A stretch of DNA of 64,000 nt from Alteromonas sp. 5E99-2 (lineage in GTDB: Bacteria; Pseudomonadota; Gammaproteobacteria; Enterobacterales; Alteromonadaceae). A model generated the notes under the pieces. The model had not been told where the DNA came from, searched no databases, and saw only the letters and a list, made by a program, of their open reading frames with translations. This document shows positions 45,191-53,593 of this stretch, piece after piece. The position numbers were made by a program, and so were the translations under genes. Where the stretch lies: positions 62,001-126,000 of the forward strand of contig NZ_JAFNJE010000012.1 of the NCBI RefSeq assembly GCF_017368475.1, given 5' to 3'. The stretch's first letter is position 1. Each line of letters begins with the position of its first letter.

Positions 45191-46123
45191 TTAAGCTGGG
45201 CGCTTATCCCATTTTGCTGTGAATAGGTCTCGTTTCATAATTGCACCTGGTGTTTCTACAACACGAGCTGCTAGATATGAGGCTAGTTGACATGCTCTTT
45301 CAGGCTCATTTCCTGAAACACGAGCGCCTAAGTAAACACCGTTGAACGCATCTCCTGCAGATGTTGTATCGACGACTTTTTCACTTGGAATAACGGGCAA
45401 TACTTGTGTTTCTCCACCTCTAACCACGTGAACAGAATCAGAACCTTGTTTAATTACCAGTTCGTCGAATTGATATTGTGCGCAATACTCTACAACGTCA
45501 TCCACTGTGTTCAAACCAAACAAATCTGCAAAATCTTCTACGCCAGGCATTAACCAATCACTCAGCTCAAATGCCGCAATCATTGCTTGTTTGGCTTCCT
45601 CTTCACTACCCCATAATCTTGCTCGGTAATTCGGATCGAAAATTAATGTAGTACCGCTGTCTTTCAGTGTTTTTAATAACTCGAAAAACGCAGCTCTTTC
45701 GCCGCTAGGCAAAATGGCAAGAGAAATACCGGAGAAGAAGAAAATATCTGCGGCTTTAAGTGATTCAGTTTGCTCATCACTTAACAAGCTCATCACTTCT
45801 TTCGCAGCTGCGCTGTTTCTCCAATATAAAAACGAACGCTCACCGTGTTCGTCGGTATTAACCATGTAGATTCCCATATTGGAAACATCTGAACGGCCCA
45901 TGAATGTAGTATCGACTTGTTCAGTGGCTAAAACATCAAGAAACTGATCGCTAAGCGTATCTTTACCCACACCAGACATAAAACCAATCTCGTGCTCAGG
46001 AAACGCGCGTTTTAAGTATACACTCGAATTGTAAACATCACCTGCGAAGGCGCGATTAAATTGTTCGCTACCCGCTCGAGTGAGTTCAAGCATAGCCTCA
46101 CCCGCAAATACTATCTTTTTCAA
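45191..46123 (-). CDS. kdgK: 2-Keto-3-deoxygluconate kinase
   Basis: About 310 residues of the PfkB (ribokinase) family. The opening KKIVFAGEAMLELTRAG is the family start; DPNYRARLWGSEEEAK binds the substrate carboxylate side; VVDTTSAGDAFNGVYLGARV has the anion hole and catalytic Asp. It phosphorylates 2-keto-3-deoxygluconate, the product of alginate or pectin monomers after reduction, giving KDPG for the Entner-Doudoroff aldolase. I prefer the TTG at 46123, since AGAGGA lies nine bases before it and KKIVFAGE matches the family start; an ATG at 46144 adds seven residues. It diverges from a FadR-type regulator and has a palindromic operator candidate upstream. Confidence 0.92.
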   Translation of the reverse strand: MKKIVFAGEAMLELTRAGSEQFNRAFAGDVYNSSVYLKRAFPEHEIGFMSGVGKDTLSDQFLDVLATEQVDTTFMGRSDVSNMGIYMVNTDEHGERSFLYWRNSAAAKEVMSLLSDEQTESLKAADIFFFSGISLAILPSGERAAFFELLKTLKDSGTTLIFDPNYRARLWGSEEEAKQAMIAAFELSDWLMPGVEDFADLFGLNTVDDVVEYCAQYQFDELVIKQGSDSVHVVRGGETQVLPVIPSEKVVDTTSAGDAFNGVYLGARVSGNEPERACQLASYLAARVVETPGAIMKRDLFTAKWDKRPA

Positions 46124-46315
46124 TGAAGAAAATCCTCTGTGCATGAATTAGTAGTGGCGCACTTACATTGGCTCGTTGTATTTTTACATGAGCGAGCACA
46201 CCTTTCACCCTTATATGTTCTCATTTTTACTATGCATTGAGCAACAACAACTCGTAAATTTGCACGTATAAAACTTAAACCAATTAAAATTCAATTGTAA
46301 AACAATAATCAAAGC

Positions 46316-46330
46316 AATTGGTTAACCAAG
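46316..46330. promoter_or_regulatory. Palindromic operator candidate between kdgK and the second regulator
   Basis: TTGGTTAACCAA at 46318-46329 is a perfect 12-base inverted repeat, extended on the left by AA and containing the ATTGGT half-site (46317-46322) seen before the alginate genes. A further ACCAAT lies at 46279-46284. It resembles the ATTGGT-rich operators of hexuronate regulators of the FadR/GntR type such as UxuR. Likely binding site for one of the two regulators here; that is inference. Confidence 0.6.
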
Positions 46331-46438
46331 ATTCATTCTGCTTATGTAATGAAATTGTTGCAATTAATTTATTCAATCGTGATCATCGCGTATACTTAAT
46401 GATAAATGCAATAACAATAAACCTAGATAATACCCATT

Positions 46439-47170
46439 ATGAAAAATCGCAGAATGTACTGGCGTGTCGTTGACCAAATTGAAAACTTAATACAAATTGG
46501 CCAGTACAAGCCGGGGAACCGCCTTCCTTCAGAACGAGAATTATCTGAAACTTTCGGTGTTAGTCGGCCCACTATACGCGAAGCTATTATCGCACTGGAA
46601 GCCAGAGAGCAAGTAGAAGTAAAACTAAGCTCTGGAGTGTATGTACTTGAAAAAAACAATGAAGAATTCGTAGATATAAGCGCTTACGAACTCACTCAAG
46701 CAAGAGCGGTGGTAGAAGGCGAAGCCTGTGCTCTTGCCGCGAAATTAATTTCTGAAGAAGAAATTACCCTTTTAGAGCAAACCTTAATAGATATGGATAA
46801 TGGTATTAACTCAGAGCTCGCAGATGAGAACTTTCATAAAATCATTGCTCGAGCCACACATAACACAGCAATAATGTTAGTGATTGAAAAACTCTGGTCA
46901 TTGAGAAAGTCATCTTTATCCATCCGTGACGCTTACACCAATGTCTGCAACACTAACGATAAACAGCGGCTTCAAGAACATAAAGATATTGTAGAAGCAC
47001 TGCGCAAACACGATCCTCATTTAGCAAGAAGTACTATGCACAATCATTTCAACCGTTTAATAAACTCGCTTTTCGACGCCAGCGAGGCTATGGCAATGGA
47101 AGAAGCTAAACGTGCCGCAGATGAAAAAAGAGGGTTATATTCACTGAATCATTTGTTGTCAAATCGATAA
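46439..47170 (+). CDS. FadR-subfamily GntR regulator, second copy
   Basis: 243 residues. The winged helix GNRLPSERELSETFGVSRPTIREAIIALEAREQVEVKLSSGVYV and FCD domain (DISAYELTQARAVVEGEACALAAKL, ENFHKIIARATHN, LQEHKDIVEALRKHDPHLARSTMHNHF) follow the same order as in the regulator at 37324, with many identical residues, so the two are paralogs. It is divergent from kdgK and may control the KDG part of the pathway while the other controls uptake and lyases; both could bind the same ATTGGT sites. The start has no strong ribosome-binding site. Confidence 0.92.
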   Translation: MKNRRMYWRVVDQIENLIQIGQYKPGNRLPSERELSETFGVSRPTIREAIIALEAREQVEVKLSSGVYVLEKNNEEFVDISAYELTQARAVVEGEACALAAKLISEEEITLLEQTLIDMDNGINSELADENFHKIIARATHNTAIMLVIEKLWSLRKSSLSIRDAYTNVCNTNDKQRLQEHKDIVEALRKHDPHLARSTMHNHFNRLINSLFDASEAMAMEEAKRAADEKRGLYSLNHLLSNR

Positions 47171-47394
47171 TTCAAGTAATCTGATCATCGAAGCTATCAT
47201 TTTTATATCATTGGGTGTTTACGCCTGGTATTCACTCATCATTTTACCCTCTAAAAAGATGTAAAATAGCCAAAACAGTCAAACCCACCCAGTCTCCGGG
47301 ACTTAAGCCGATGGTTTCGTTAACCTTATTGATTACAAGCTAGCCGCTAGGTCTGTTATAATCTACCCGGATTAACTTTATTGTAAGAGTACCT

Positions 47395-49617
47395 GTGTCT
47401 AATATCGCTACGCGCAAAAAGCCTATCGACCGTATGAAAGCGGATCGCGGATTATTTTCTTTCCCCAAATATTGGGCAGAGTGCTTTGATCCCGCGCCAT
47501 TTTTGCCCATGTCTCGCAAAGAAATGGACGATTTAGGCTGGGATAGTTGCGATATTATTTTAGTCACCGGCGATGCTTATGTAGACCACCCTAGTTTCGG
47601 GATGGCTGTTATCGGTCGTACCTTAGAAGCCCAAGGCTTTCGCGTTGGTATCATCGCCCAACCTGATTGGACAAGCAAAGACGCCTTCATGCAACTGGGA
47701 GAACCGACACTGTTTTTTGGTGTGACTGCTGGCAACATGGACTCCATGATTAACCACTATACTGCGGACAGAAAACTGCGCCACGATGACGCCTACACTC
47801 CTGATAACGTGCACGGTAAGCGTCCTGACAGAGCAGTAACGGTTTACACCCAACGCTGTAAAGAAGCTTATAAAAAACCCGTTGTTATTGGTGGTATTGA
47901 AGCCAGTTTACGCCGAATTGCCCATTACGATTATTGGTCGGATAAAGTGCGTCGGTCGGTTTTATTTGATGCCAAAGCAGACATGCTTATTTATGGTAAC
48001 GCGGAGCGTCCTTTGCTGGAAATTGCGCATCGTTTTTCTATGGGTGAAGGCATTGATACCATGCAAGACATTCGCGGTAGTGCAGTACTCAGAAAAGAAG
48101 CACTTCCAGGATGGCAAGGTGTCGACTCAACCCATGTGGACGTGATTGGTAAAATCGATCCCATTCCCAACCCATATGAAATGGTCGAAGAAGTTTGCGA
48201 CAGTAAAAGTGACGAAGAAAAAACAAACAAGCCAGACACCCAGGCCATTGTTGTACAGCCGTTTAACTCGCAAACTAAACGCAAAAAACCGTGGGATAAA
48301 ACCTATATTTTACTGCCGCCTTACAACATAGTTAGAGCAGAAAAAACCCATTACGCCCATACGTCTCGTATTCTTCATCAAGAAACCAACCCGGGTTGCG
48401 CTCGCGCGTTAATGCAGCGTCATGGCGACAGATTTATTTGGATAAATCCACCTGCTTATCCATTAGAAACAGAAGAAATGGATGCGGTGTTCGACTTACC
48501 TTATGCCCGCGTGCCACACCCGAGCTACGGAAAACGAAAAATTCCCGCTTACGACATGATAAAAACCTCGGTTAACATCATGCGAGGCTGTTTTGGTGGC
48601 TGTACTTTTTGTTCTATCACAGAACACGAAGGACGCATTATACAAAGCCGATCTGAAGATTCTATTTTACGAGAAATAGAAGAAATCAGAGACAAAGTGC
48701 CGGGCTTCACCGGCGTTATATCTGATTTAGGTGGCCCAACAGCAAACATGTACAAACTTCGCTGTAAAAGCCCTAAGGCAGAGCAGACCTGTCGACGTTT
48801 ATCCTGTGTTTGGCCAGATATTTGTGGCCACTTAGATACCGACCAAACTCCTACGGTGGAACTGTATAAGAAAGCAAGGAAAGTAAAGGGGATTAAGAAG
48901 GTCCTAATCGCCTCAGGTGTACGCTACGATCTCGCCATTGAGGATCCCAACTACGTTAAAGAGCTAGTGACTCACCACGTTGGAGGCTATTTAAAAATTG
49001 CCCCAGAGCACACTGAAGGCCGTCCATTAAGCAAGATGATGAAGCCAGGTATGGGCACATATCATAAGTTTAAAGAACTGTTCGACAAGTTTTCTAAAGA
49101 AGCAGGAAAAGAACAATACCTTATTCCTTATTTTATTTCGGCCCACCCTGGGACCGAAGACGAAGATATGCTTAATCTAGCATTGTGGTTAAAAGAAAAT
49201 AATTTCAAACTGGACCAAGTTCAGAACTTTTACCCATCACCTATGGCTAACGCCACTACCATGTATCACTCGAATAAAAACCCTATTCACAAAGTGAATT
49301 TTAAAAGTGAAAACGTGTCTGTGGCCAAAGGTGAACGTCATCGCCGTTTACACCGCGCATTTTTACGCTATCACGATCCCGCAAATTGGCCATCCATTCG
49401 CCAAGCCCTAAAGGACATGGGTAAATCCCATTTAATTGGTCATGGGAGCAAGCATTTGGTTCCACCTGAAGGGAAAAATGAACGCAAAGGTAAACAGCAA
49501 AAAGAGTATGCGAAACAAACGATGAACAAGTCAAGAGCAAAAAGTAATCGCGCTCAAAAAGGCTTAACTCGATTTTCTGACGACCAACCATTTAACAAGC
49601 ATAAAAAACGCAAATAA
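47395..49617 (+). CDS. ygiQ: YgiQ-family radical SAM protein (UPF0313)
   Basis: 740 residues, matching E. coli YgiQ. The start [39 protein letters not shown] is conserved in the family. The radical SAM cluster motif is C-x3-C-x2-C in [17 protein letters not shown] (Cys399, 403, 406). [43 protein letters not shown] and [14 protein letters not shown] follow. The C-terminus is basic and lysine-rich. The reaction is unknown. The start is GTG at 47395. A TATAAT-like -10 box lies about 30 bases upstream (near 47357). Confidence 0.93.
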   Translation: MSNIATRKKPIDRMKADRGLFSFPKYWAECFDPAPFLPMSRKEMDDLGWDSCDIILVTGDAYVDHPSFGMAVIGRTLEAQGFRVGIIAQPDWTSKDAFMQLGEPTLFFGVTAGNMDSMINHYTADRKLRHDDAYTPDNVHGKRPDRAVTVYTQRCKEAYKKPVVIGGIEASLRRIAHYDYWSDKVRRSVLFDAKADMLIYGNAERPLLEIAHRFSMGEGIDTMQDIRGSAVLRKEALPGWQGVDSTHVDVIGKIDPIPNPYEMVEEVCDSKSDEEKTNKPDTQAIVVQPFNSQTKRKKPWDKTYILLPPYNIVRAEKTHYAHTSRILHQETNPGCARALMQRHGDRFIWINPPAYPLETEEMDAVFDLPYARVPHPSYGKRKIPAYDMIKTSVNIMRGCFGGCTFCSITEHEGRIIQSRSEDSILREIEEIRDKVPGFTGVISDLGGPTANMYKLRCKSPKAEQTCRRLSCVWPDICGHLDTDQTPTVELYKKARKVKGIKKVLIASGVRYDLAIEDPNYVKELVTHHVGGYLKIAPEHTEGRPLSKMMKPGMGTYHKFKELFDKFSKEAGKEQYLIPYFISAHPGTEDEDMLNLALWLKENNFKLDQVQNFYPSPMANATTMYHSNKNPIHKVNFKSENVSVAKGERHRRLHRAFLRYHDPANWPSIRQALKDMGKSHLIGHGSKHLVPPEGKNERKGKQQKEYAKQTMNKSRAKSNRAQKGLTRFSDDQPFNKHKKRK

Positions 49618-49625
49618 CGCTTCAT

Positions 49626-49664
49626 ATGAGCCTGTTATATGCTTGATAAATCTAACAGGCTCAT
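49626..49664. terminator. Hairpin after ygiQ
   Basis: ATGAGCCTGTTA pairs with TAACAGGCTCAT (12 of 12 bases) around a 15-base loop, eight bases after the stop. There is no clear T run, so it may end transcription with help or protect the 3' end. Confidence 0.65.
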
Positions 49665-49751
49665 CACAAATAACACACTTTTTGTACTTCCTATTCCCTA
49701 TCTAACAATGCCGTGAAATTCTATGCACCTCGCTTCGGTCAAGTGTACACA

Positions 49752-49782
49752 CTCGAAGTAATTCTCGAAGTAATTCTCGAAG
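49752..49782 (+). repeat. Short 12-base tandem repeat upstream of the glycan operon
   Basis: CTCGAAGTAATT occurs twice in a row and is followed by a partial third copy CTCGAAG. It sits 57 bases before the first start codon of the operon, in the presumed promoter or leader. Its role is unknown. Confidence 0.85.
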
Positions 49783-49838
49783 CGATCGACGTAAATTTTT
49801 TTAAAAAATCTAAGGCGCACAGTGCTAAGGCAAGAAGA

Positions 49839-50729
49839 ATGAAGATAGCTAGCATTACCAAGACACAGCAGAAAAGCAGTACTCCCACCCTATGTAAAAG
49901 CATATTAGGCGTGGTCATTACATCACTTAGCCTAGTGTGCGCAACACAAGCTCACGCTGGTGCTTGGGTACCAGAAAAAGGGAATGGTTATAGTAAAATT
50001 GGCTTTCAAGACTACTCAGCTGATGACTTTTTTGGTACAAACGACGATTTCGACGAATTTAACGGCACGAATATTTCTTACTATGGTGAACATGGTTTAG
50101 GTAACAACTTGGCCGTTTACGGTTCTGTATTATATTCAGATATTGACCAAAGTAGCTTTACTGAAGAACCAACCTCATCAAGTGGCTTTGCTGATATAGA
50201 AATTGGTTTGCGCTACCAATGGATTTCCGACCCTTTCGTACTTTCTACTTCATTACTTGTAAAACTGCCCTACTTGTATGACGAAGATGACGCATTACCT
50301 CGAGGTAATGGGCAAGAAGATGTAGAAGCAAGAATCTTGTTTGGTAAAAGTTTATACCCCTATGGTTATATTGGTGCAGAGTTTGGCTATCGCTTGCGTA
50401 CCGATGCACCGTCAGATGAATATCGTTACCTTATCGAATATGGCTATTCATTTAACTCAAACTTGTACTTCCGTACTAAACTTGATGGTATAGAAGCGGT
50501 AGGCAATGCCGATGTAAATAGCGACGCAAGCATCGACAATTCAAATTTACTATTTGTACCTGAATTTGATTTAGGCACATTAGAAATAACCTTTGGTTGG
50601 AACTTCGGCCCTGGAACAGACAAAAAGAAAGGACGCTGGGGTGCAGAAATCACGTATAATAATAACATTTATGGCGACAATATTATTCGTGGCCAAGGTG
50701 TTCAAATAGGTATTACAAGGACTTATTAA
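49839..50729 (+). CDS. Outer-membrane beta-barrel protein, first gene of a glycan/redox operon
   Basis: About 296 residues. The signal peptide ends near THAHAG (ATQAHA, about residue 42). The mature chain alternates short strands with acidic loops (NISYYGEHGLGNNLAVYGSVLYSD, IEIGLRYQWIS, GYIGAEFGYRLRT, GVQIGITRTY), consistent with a 10-12 stranded barrel resembling transporter-like outer-membrane proteins. I chose the ATG at 49839, after an AAGAAG, since the upstream in-frame stretch from 49713 runs through a tandem repeat and adds no homologous start. It is four bases from the next gene, so it probably works with the glycosyltransferases, perhaps as exit channel or anchor. No family name can be given with confidence. 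Confidence 0.78.
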   Translation: MKIASITKTQQKSSTPTLCKSILGVVITSLSLVCATQAHAGAWVPEKGNGYSKIGFQDYSADDFFGTNDDFDEFNGTNISYYGEHGLGNNLAVYGSVLYSDIDQSSFTEEPTSSSGFADIEIGLRYQWISDPFVLSTSLLVKLPYLYDEDDALPRGNGQEDVEARILFGKSLYPYGYIGAEFGYRLRTDAPSDEYRYLIEYGYSFNSNLYFRTKLDGIEAVGNADVNSDASIDNSNLLFVPEFDLGTLEITFGWNFGPGTDKKKGRWGAEITYNNNIYGDNIIRGQGVQIGITRTY

Positions 50730-50733
50730 TTTC

Positions 50734-52215
50734 ATGGCGGTACTTGCAAGTTTAGTTTTTACAATTCATTTAATATTATTGGCAGCACTGTGTATATTTG
50801 GTTTGCACAGATTGTCTATGGTTATTCGCTGGTTTAAATACCGAAATAAAACCCCTAAAGCAAAGACTGAATTTGCAACTCTGCCCAGAGTGACAGTTCA
50901 AATACCGTTATACAATGAGCGCTTTGTTGCAAAGCGCATTGTTGATGCCTGTGCTCGTTTGGACTACCCCAAGCATTTGTTACAAATACAAATAGTCGAC
51001 GATTCAACTGACGACACGAAAGACATCATCGCCCATGAAGTGGCTCTGCAAAAAGCCAATGGCTTTGACATTGAACAAGTTAGGCGAGATTCAAGAGAAG
51101 GTTTTAAAGCAGGGGCTCTAAAAGAAGCGATGGAACACGCGACGGGTGAATATATCGCTATCTTTGATGCCGACTTCATCCCTCCTGCTGATTTGATTAA
51201 AAGTACTATCGGTTACTTTGTCGATGACGAACTGGCACTACTGCAATTTAGATGGGGTCATTTAAATCGCTACTCGAGTCGTATGACAGAAAGCCAAGCC
51301 ATGATGCTAGACGCCCATTTCGCGTTAGAACAACAAGTTCGCTGGGCTAGTAACAAATTATTTAATTTCAACGGTACTGCGGGTATGTGGCGAAAAGAAG
51401 CCATTTACGATGCGGGAAATTGGAGCGCAGATACGCTCACCGAAGATTTAGACCTTAGCTACCGTGCACAGATGAAAGGTTGGAAAGGTATTTACCTTAA
51501 CGATGTTGTATGTCCTGGCGAGCTTCCTGCTGATATGAACGCCTTTAAAAGTCAACAGCACAGATGGGCAAAAGGCGGCTTGCAGGTAATGCTAAAACTC
51601 TTTAAGACAATTTGGCGTCATAAAGCGCCACTTAAACTAAAAGTAGAAGCGACATTACACTTATCAAATAACTTAGCCTACTTTGTCATGCTACTAGACA
51701 CCATAGTGTTCCTTGTTCCTAGCTTATGGATAAGAGAATACTATCAACTCGACGGTATGCTTTGGTTGGATATCCCCTTAGTGTTATTTTCCACAGGTGG
51801 ACACCTTATCTACCTCTTCTTCGGCCAAGTTGCGCTGGGGCGCTCTAAGTTGACTGCACTATATTTTGTCCCTCGTTTAATGCTTCTTGGTATTCAATTG
51901 GCATTTAACAACGCGCGAGCTGGGTTAGAAGCAATCCGAGGCGAAGAGAGCGAATTTGTTCGAACACCCAAAAGTGGTGAACAAACTTCTCAGCGGCTAG
52001 CGAAAGACAAAAAACAAACTGAACGCTATTACGCAAAAGTGCCTAATAGTGCCATTATTGAGCTAATCGTTGCTGCAACCTATGGTGTAGTTTTAGCTTG
52101 GGCTGTAATAAATCAAGTGTGGATCATGGTTCCCTTCTTGGCGTTGTTAATTATCGGTTTCTTTACCACCGCAATCGACACCTTGTCTAACCGAATCAGA
52201 CCCGAGTCTAACTAA
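50734..52215 (+). CDS. Processive GT2 glycosyltransferase (cellulose/mannan synthase-like)
   Basis: 493 residues. An N-terminal helix (5-30) precedes a GT-A domain with VQIPLYNERFVAKRIVDAC, DDSTDDT at 89-95, DADF at 145-148, TEDLD at 236-240 and QQHRW at 274-278. The D, D, D, Q-x-x-R-W set marks a processive synthase. Helices follow at about 305-325, 350-370, 380-400 and 450-485. The closest remembered relatives are CslA-like glucomannan or mannan synthases rather than cellulose synthase, because no PilZ domain is present. It would polymerise or extend a glycan across the inner membrane. It ends one base before the next start. Confidence 0.88.
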   Translation: MAVLASLVFTIHLILLAALCIFGLHRLSMVIRWFKYRNKTPKAKTEFATLPRVTVQIPLYNERFVAKRIVDACARLDYPKHLLQIQIVDDSTDDTKDIIAHEVALQKANGFDIEQVRRDSREGFKAGALKEAMEHATGEYIAIFDADFIPPADLIKSTIGYFVDDELALLQFRWGHLNRYSSRMTESQAMMLDAHFALEQQVRWASNKLFNFNGTAGMWRKEAIYDAGNWSADTLTEDLDLSYRAQMKGWKGIYLNDVVCPGELPADMNAFKSQQHRWAKGGLQVMLKLFKTIWRHKAPLKLKVEATLHLSNNLAYFVMLLDTIVFLVPSLWIREYYQLDGMLWLDIPLVLFSTGGHLIYLFFGQVALGRSKLTALYFVPRLMLLGIQLAFNNARAGLEAIRGEESEFVRTPKSGEQTSQRLAKDKKQTERYYAKVPNSAIIELIVAATYGVVLAWAVINQVWIMVPFLALLIIGFFTTAIDTLSNRIRPESN

Positions 52216-52216
52216 T

Positions 52217-53593
52217 ATGAACGGCAGTTTTCCTATATCAGCGAAAGCTGCCCTCACTTTATGTTTACTCCCCATACTAATGGCGTATGCATTAGCTCAT
52301 GGTGCTGAAGAGGGCCAACTTTTTAGCCCTGCAGATTTGGGCTATTTAACCATTACCCAATTCGCACTATTAACGATAATCATGCTGTTTGTATGGTATA
52401 AAAGTCCAGATTCAGACAACCTGAATGACTATAAATGGTTATTGGTTGTTGCTGTCATTGCGCGATGTGCACTTATTCCGATTACGCCTTACACCTCTAA
52501 CGATATAGACCGCTATTTATTCGATGGGTATATTGCCTCGTCGGGCTTAGACCCCTACAGTATCAGTCACAATGCTGCACAACTTGCAGATAAAATTCAT
52601 CTGTGGAATCCCCCTGCTGAACATGCAAAATACGTCACTTTGTACCCTCCGTTAGCGGTAGCTTTGTATGCCGTGGCGGCTAGTACGGGGCCTGAATTCG
52701 CACCTATTGTGTGGAAAGTTATGATAGCAATGGCCAGCCTAGCTACCTTGTTATTTAGCGTGCGCACCCTTCGTCATTTAAACAAATTAAAGTACCTCAG
52801 CCTAATAGCACTGTCTCCTATTTTAATTTTAGAAGCGGGTATAGGCGCTCACATCGACAGTTTCGCTGCCTTGTTTGTTTCAATGGCGATATATTATTGG
52901 GTTACTAAAAAACACTTCATTGTGGGTGTATGCATTGGCTTGGGCGTGCTAGTAAAATTACTTCCTTTAGTTTTAATTGGACCACTATTTTTATACGCTT
53001 CAAACTGGATTATAAAGCGAAATTTGACCTTAGGCTTGGTTGCCAGCCTAGCTCTAGGTTATTCAATTGCTTTTGCTGTGGGATGGCTGCCCTTTGGTAG
53101 TTTGGGCGTGTTTTTTGAAAAATTCAGATTTGGCTCTCCCCTTTTCACTTTGCTGGAAAATGCGCTTTCATCCAAGGTGCTAGCCATCACTATTCCAATA
53201 ATCTTGTTATTAGGGTACGGAATATTAGCCATTTACTCACTCATAGTGGGTAAACAACAAGATTCGACAAAATTGCTCGTCGCTCTACAAGTCAGTTTTA
53301 GCCTACCTTTACTACTTGGGCCGGTAGTCTACCCTTGGTATTTAATGGCTCTTGTTCCACTTGTTGCAGTCGCTCCGAAACCTTGGCTATTAGTCTGGTT
53401 ATCAATACTTCCTATTACCTACGAAGTATTAGGGCCTTGGCTTTGTTGTCAGCAATGGCAGCCTTCAACATGGCCTTTAATTGTTACAGCGTTAAGCGTT
53501 TTACTCAGCTTGGCGTTTACTACTATTCGTACGCACTATTCAACTGTGTTTACAGCACGGCTTTTATCCCCTTTTCGTTCGGAGGCAAATTAA
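52217..53593 (+). CDS. GT87/MptA-like multi-span glycosyltransferase
   Basis: 458 residues with about ten to twelve hydrophobic helices. The extracytoplasmic loop TPYTSNDIDRYLFDGYIASSGLDPYSI and VTLYPPLAVALYAVA (the YPP motif) are typical of GT-C polyprenol-phosphate mannose transferases (GT87 or mannosyltransferase family). These use a polyprenyl-phosphate sugar donor in the periplasm, which the GT2 gene at 55959 could supply. It shares one base (TAATG) with the next gene, so translation is coupled. The sugar is inferred, not shown. Confidence 0.82.
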   Translation: MNGSFPISAKAALTLCLLPILMAYALAHGAEEGQLFSPADLGYLTITQFALLTIIMLFVWYKSPDSDNLNDYKWLLVVAVIARCALIPITPYTSNDIDRYLFDGYIASSGLDPYSISHNAAQLADKIHLWNPPAEHAKYVTLYPPLAVALYAVAASTGPEFAPIVWKVMIAMASLATLLFSVRTLRHLNKLKYLSLIALSPILILEAGIGAHIDSFAALFVSMAIYYWVTKKHFIVGVCIGLGVLVKLLPLVLIGPLFLYASNWIIKRNLTLGLVASLALGYSIAFAVGWLPFGSLGVFFEKFRFGSPLFTLLENALSSKVLAITIPIILLLGYGILAIYSLIVGKQQDSTKLLVALQVSFSLPLLLGPVVYPWYLMALVPLVAVAPKPWLLVWLSILPITYEVLGPWLCCQQWQPSTWPLIVTALSVLLSLAFTTIRTHYSTVFTARLLSPFRSEAN

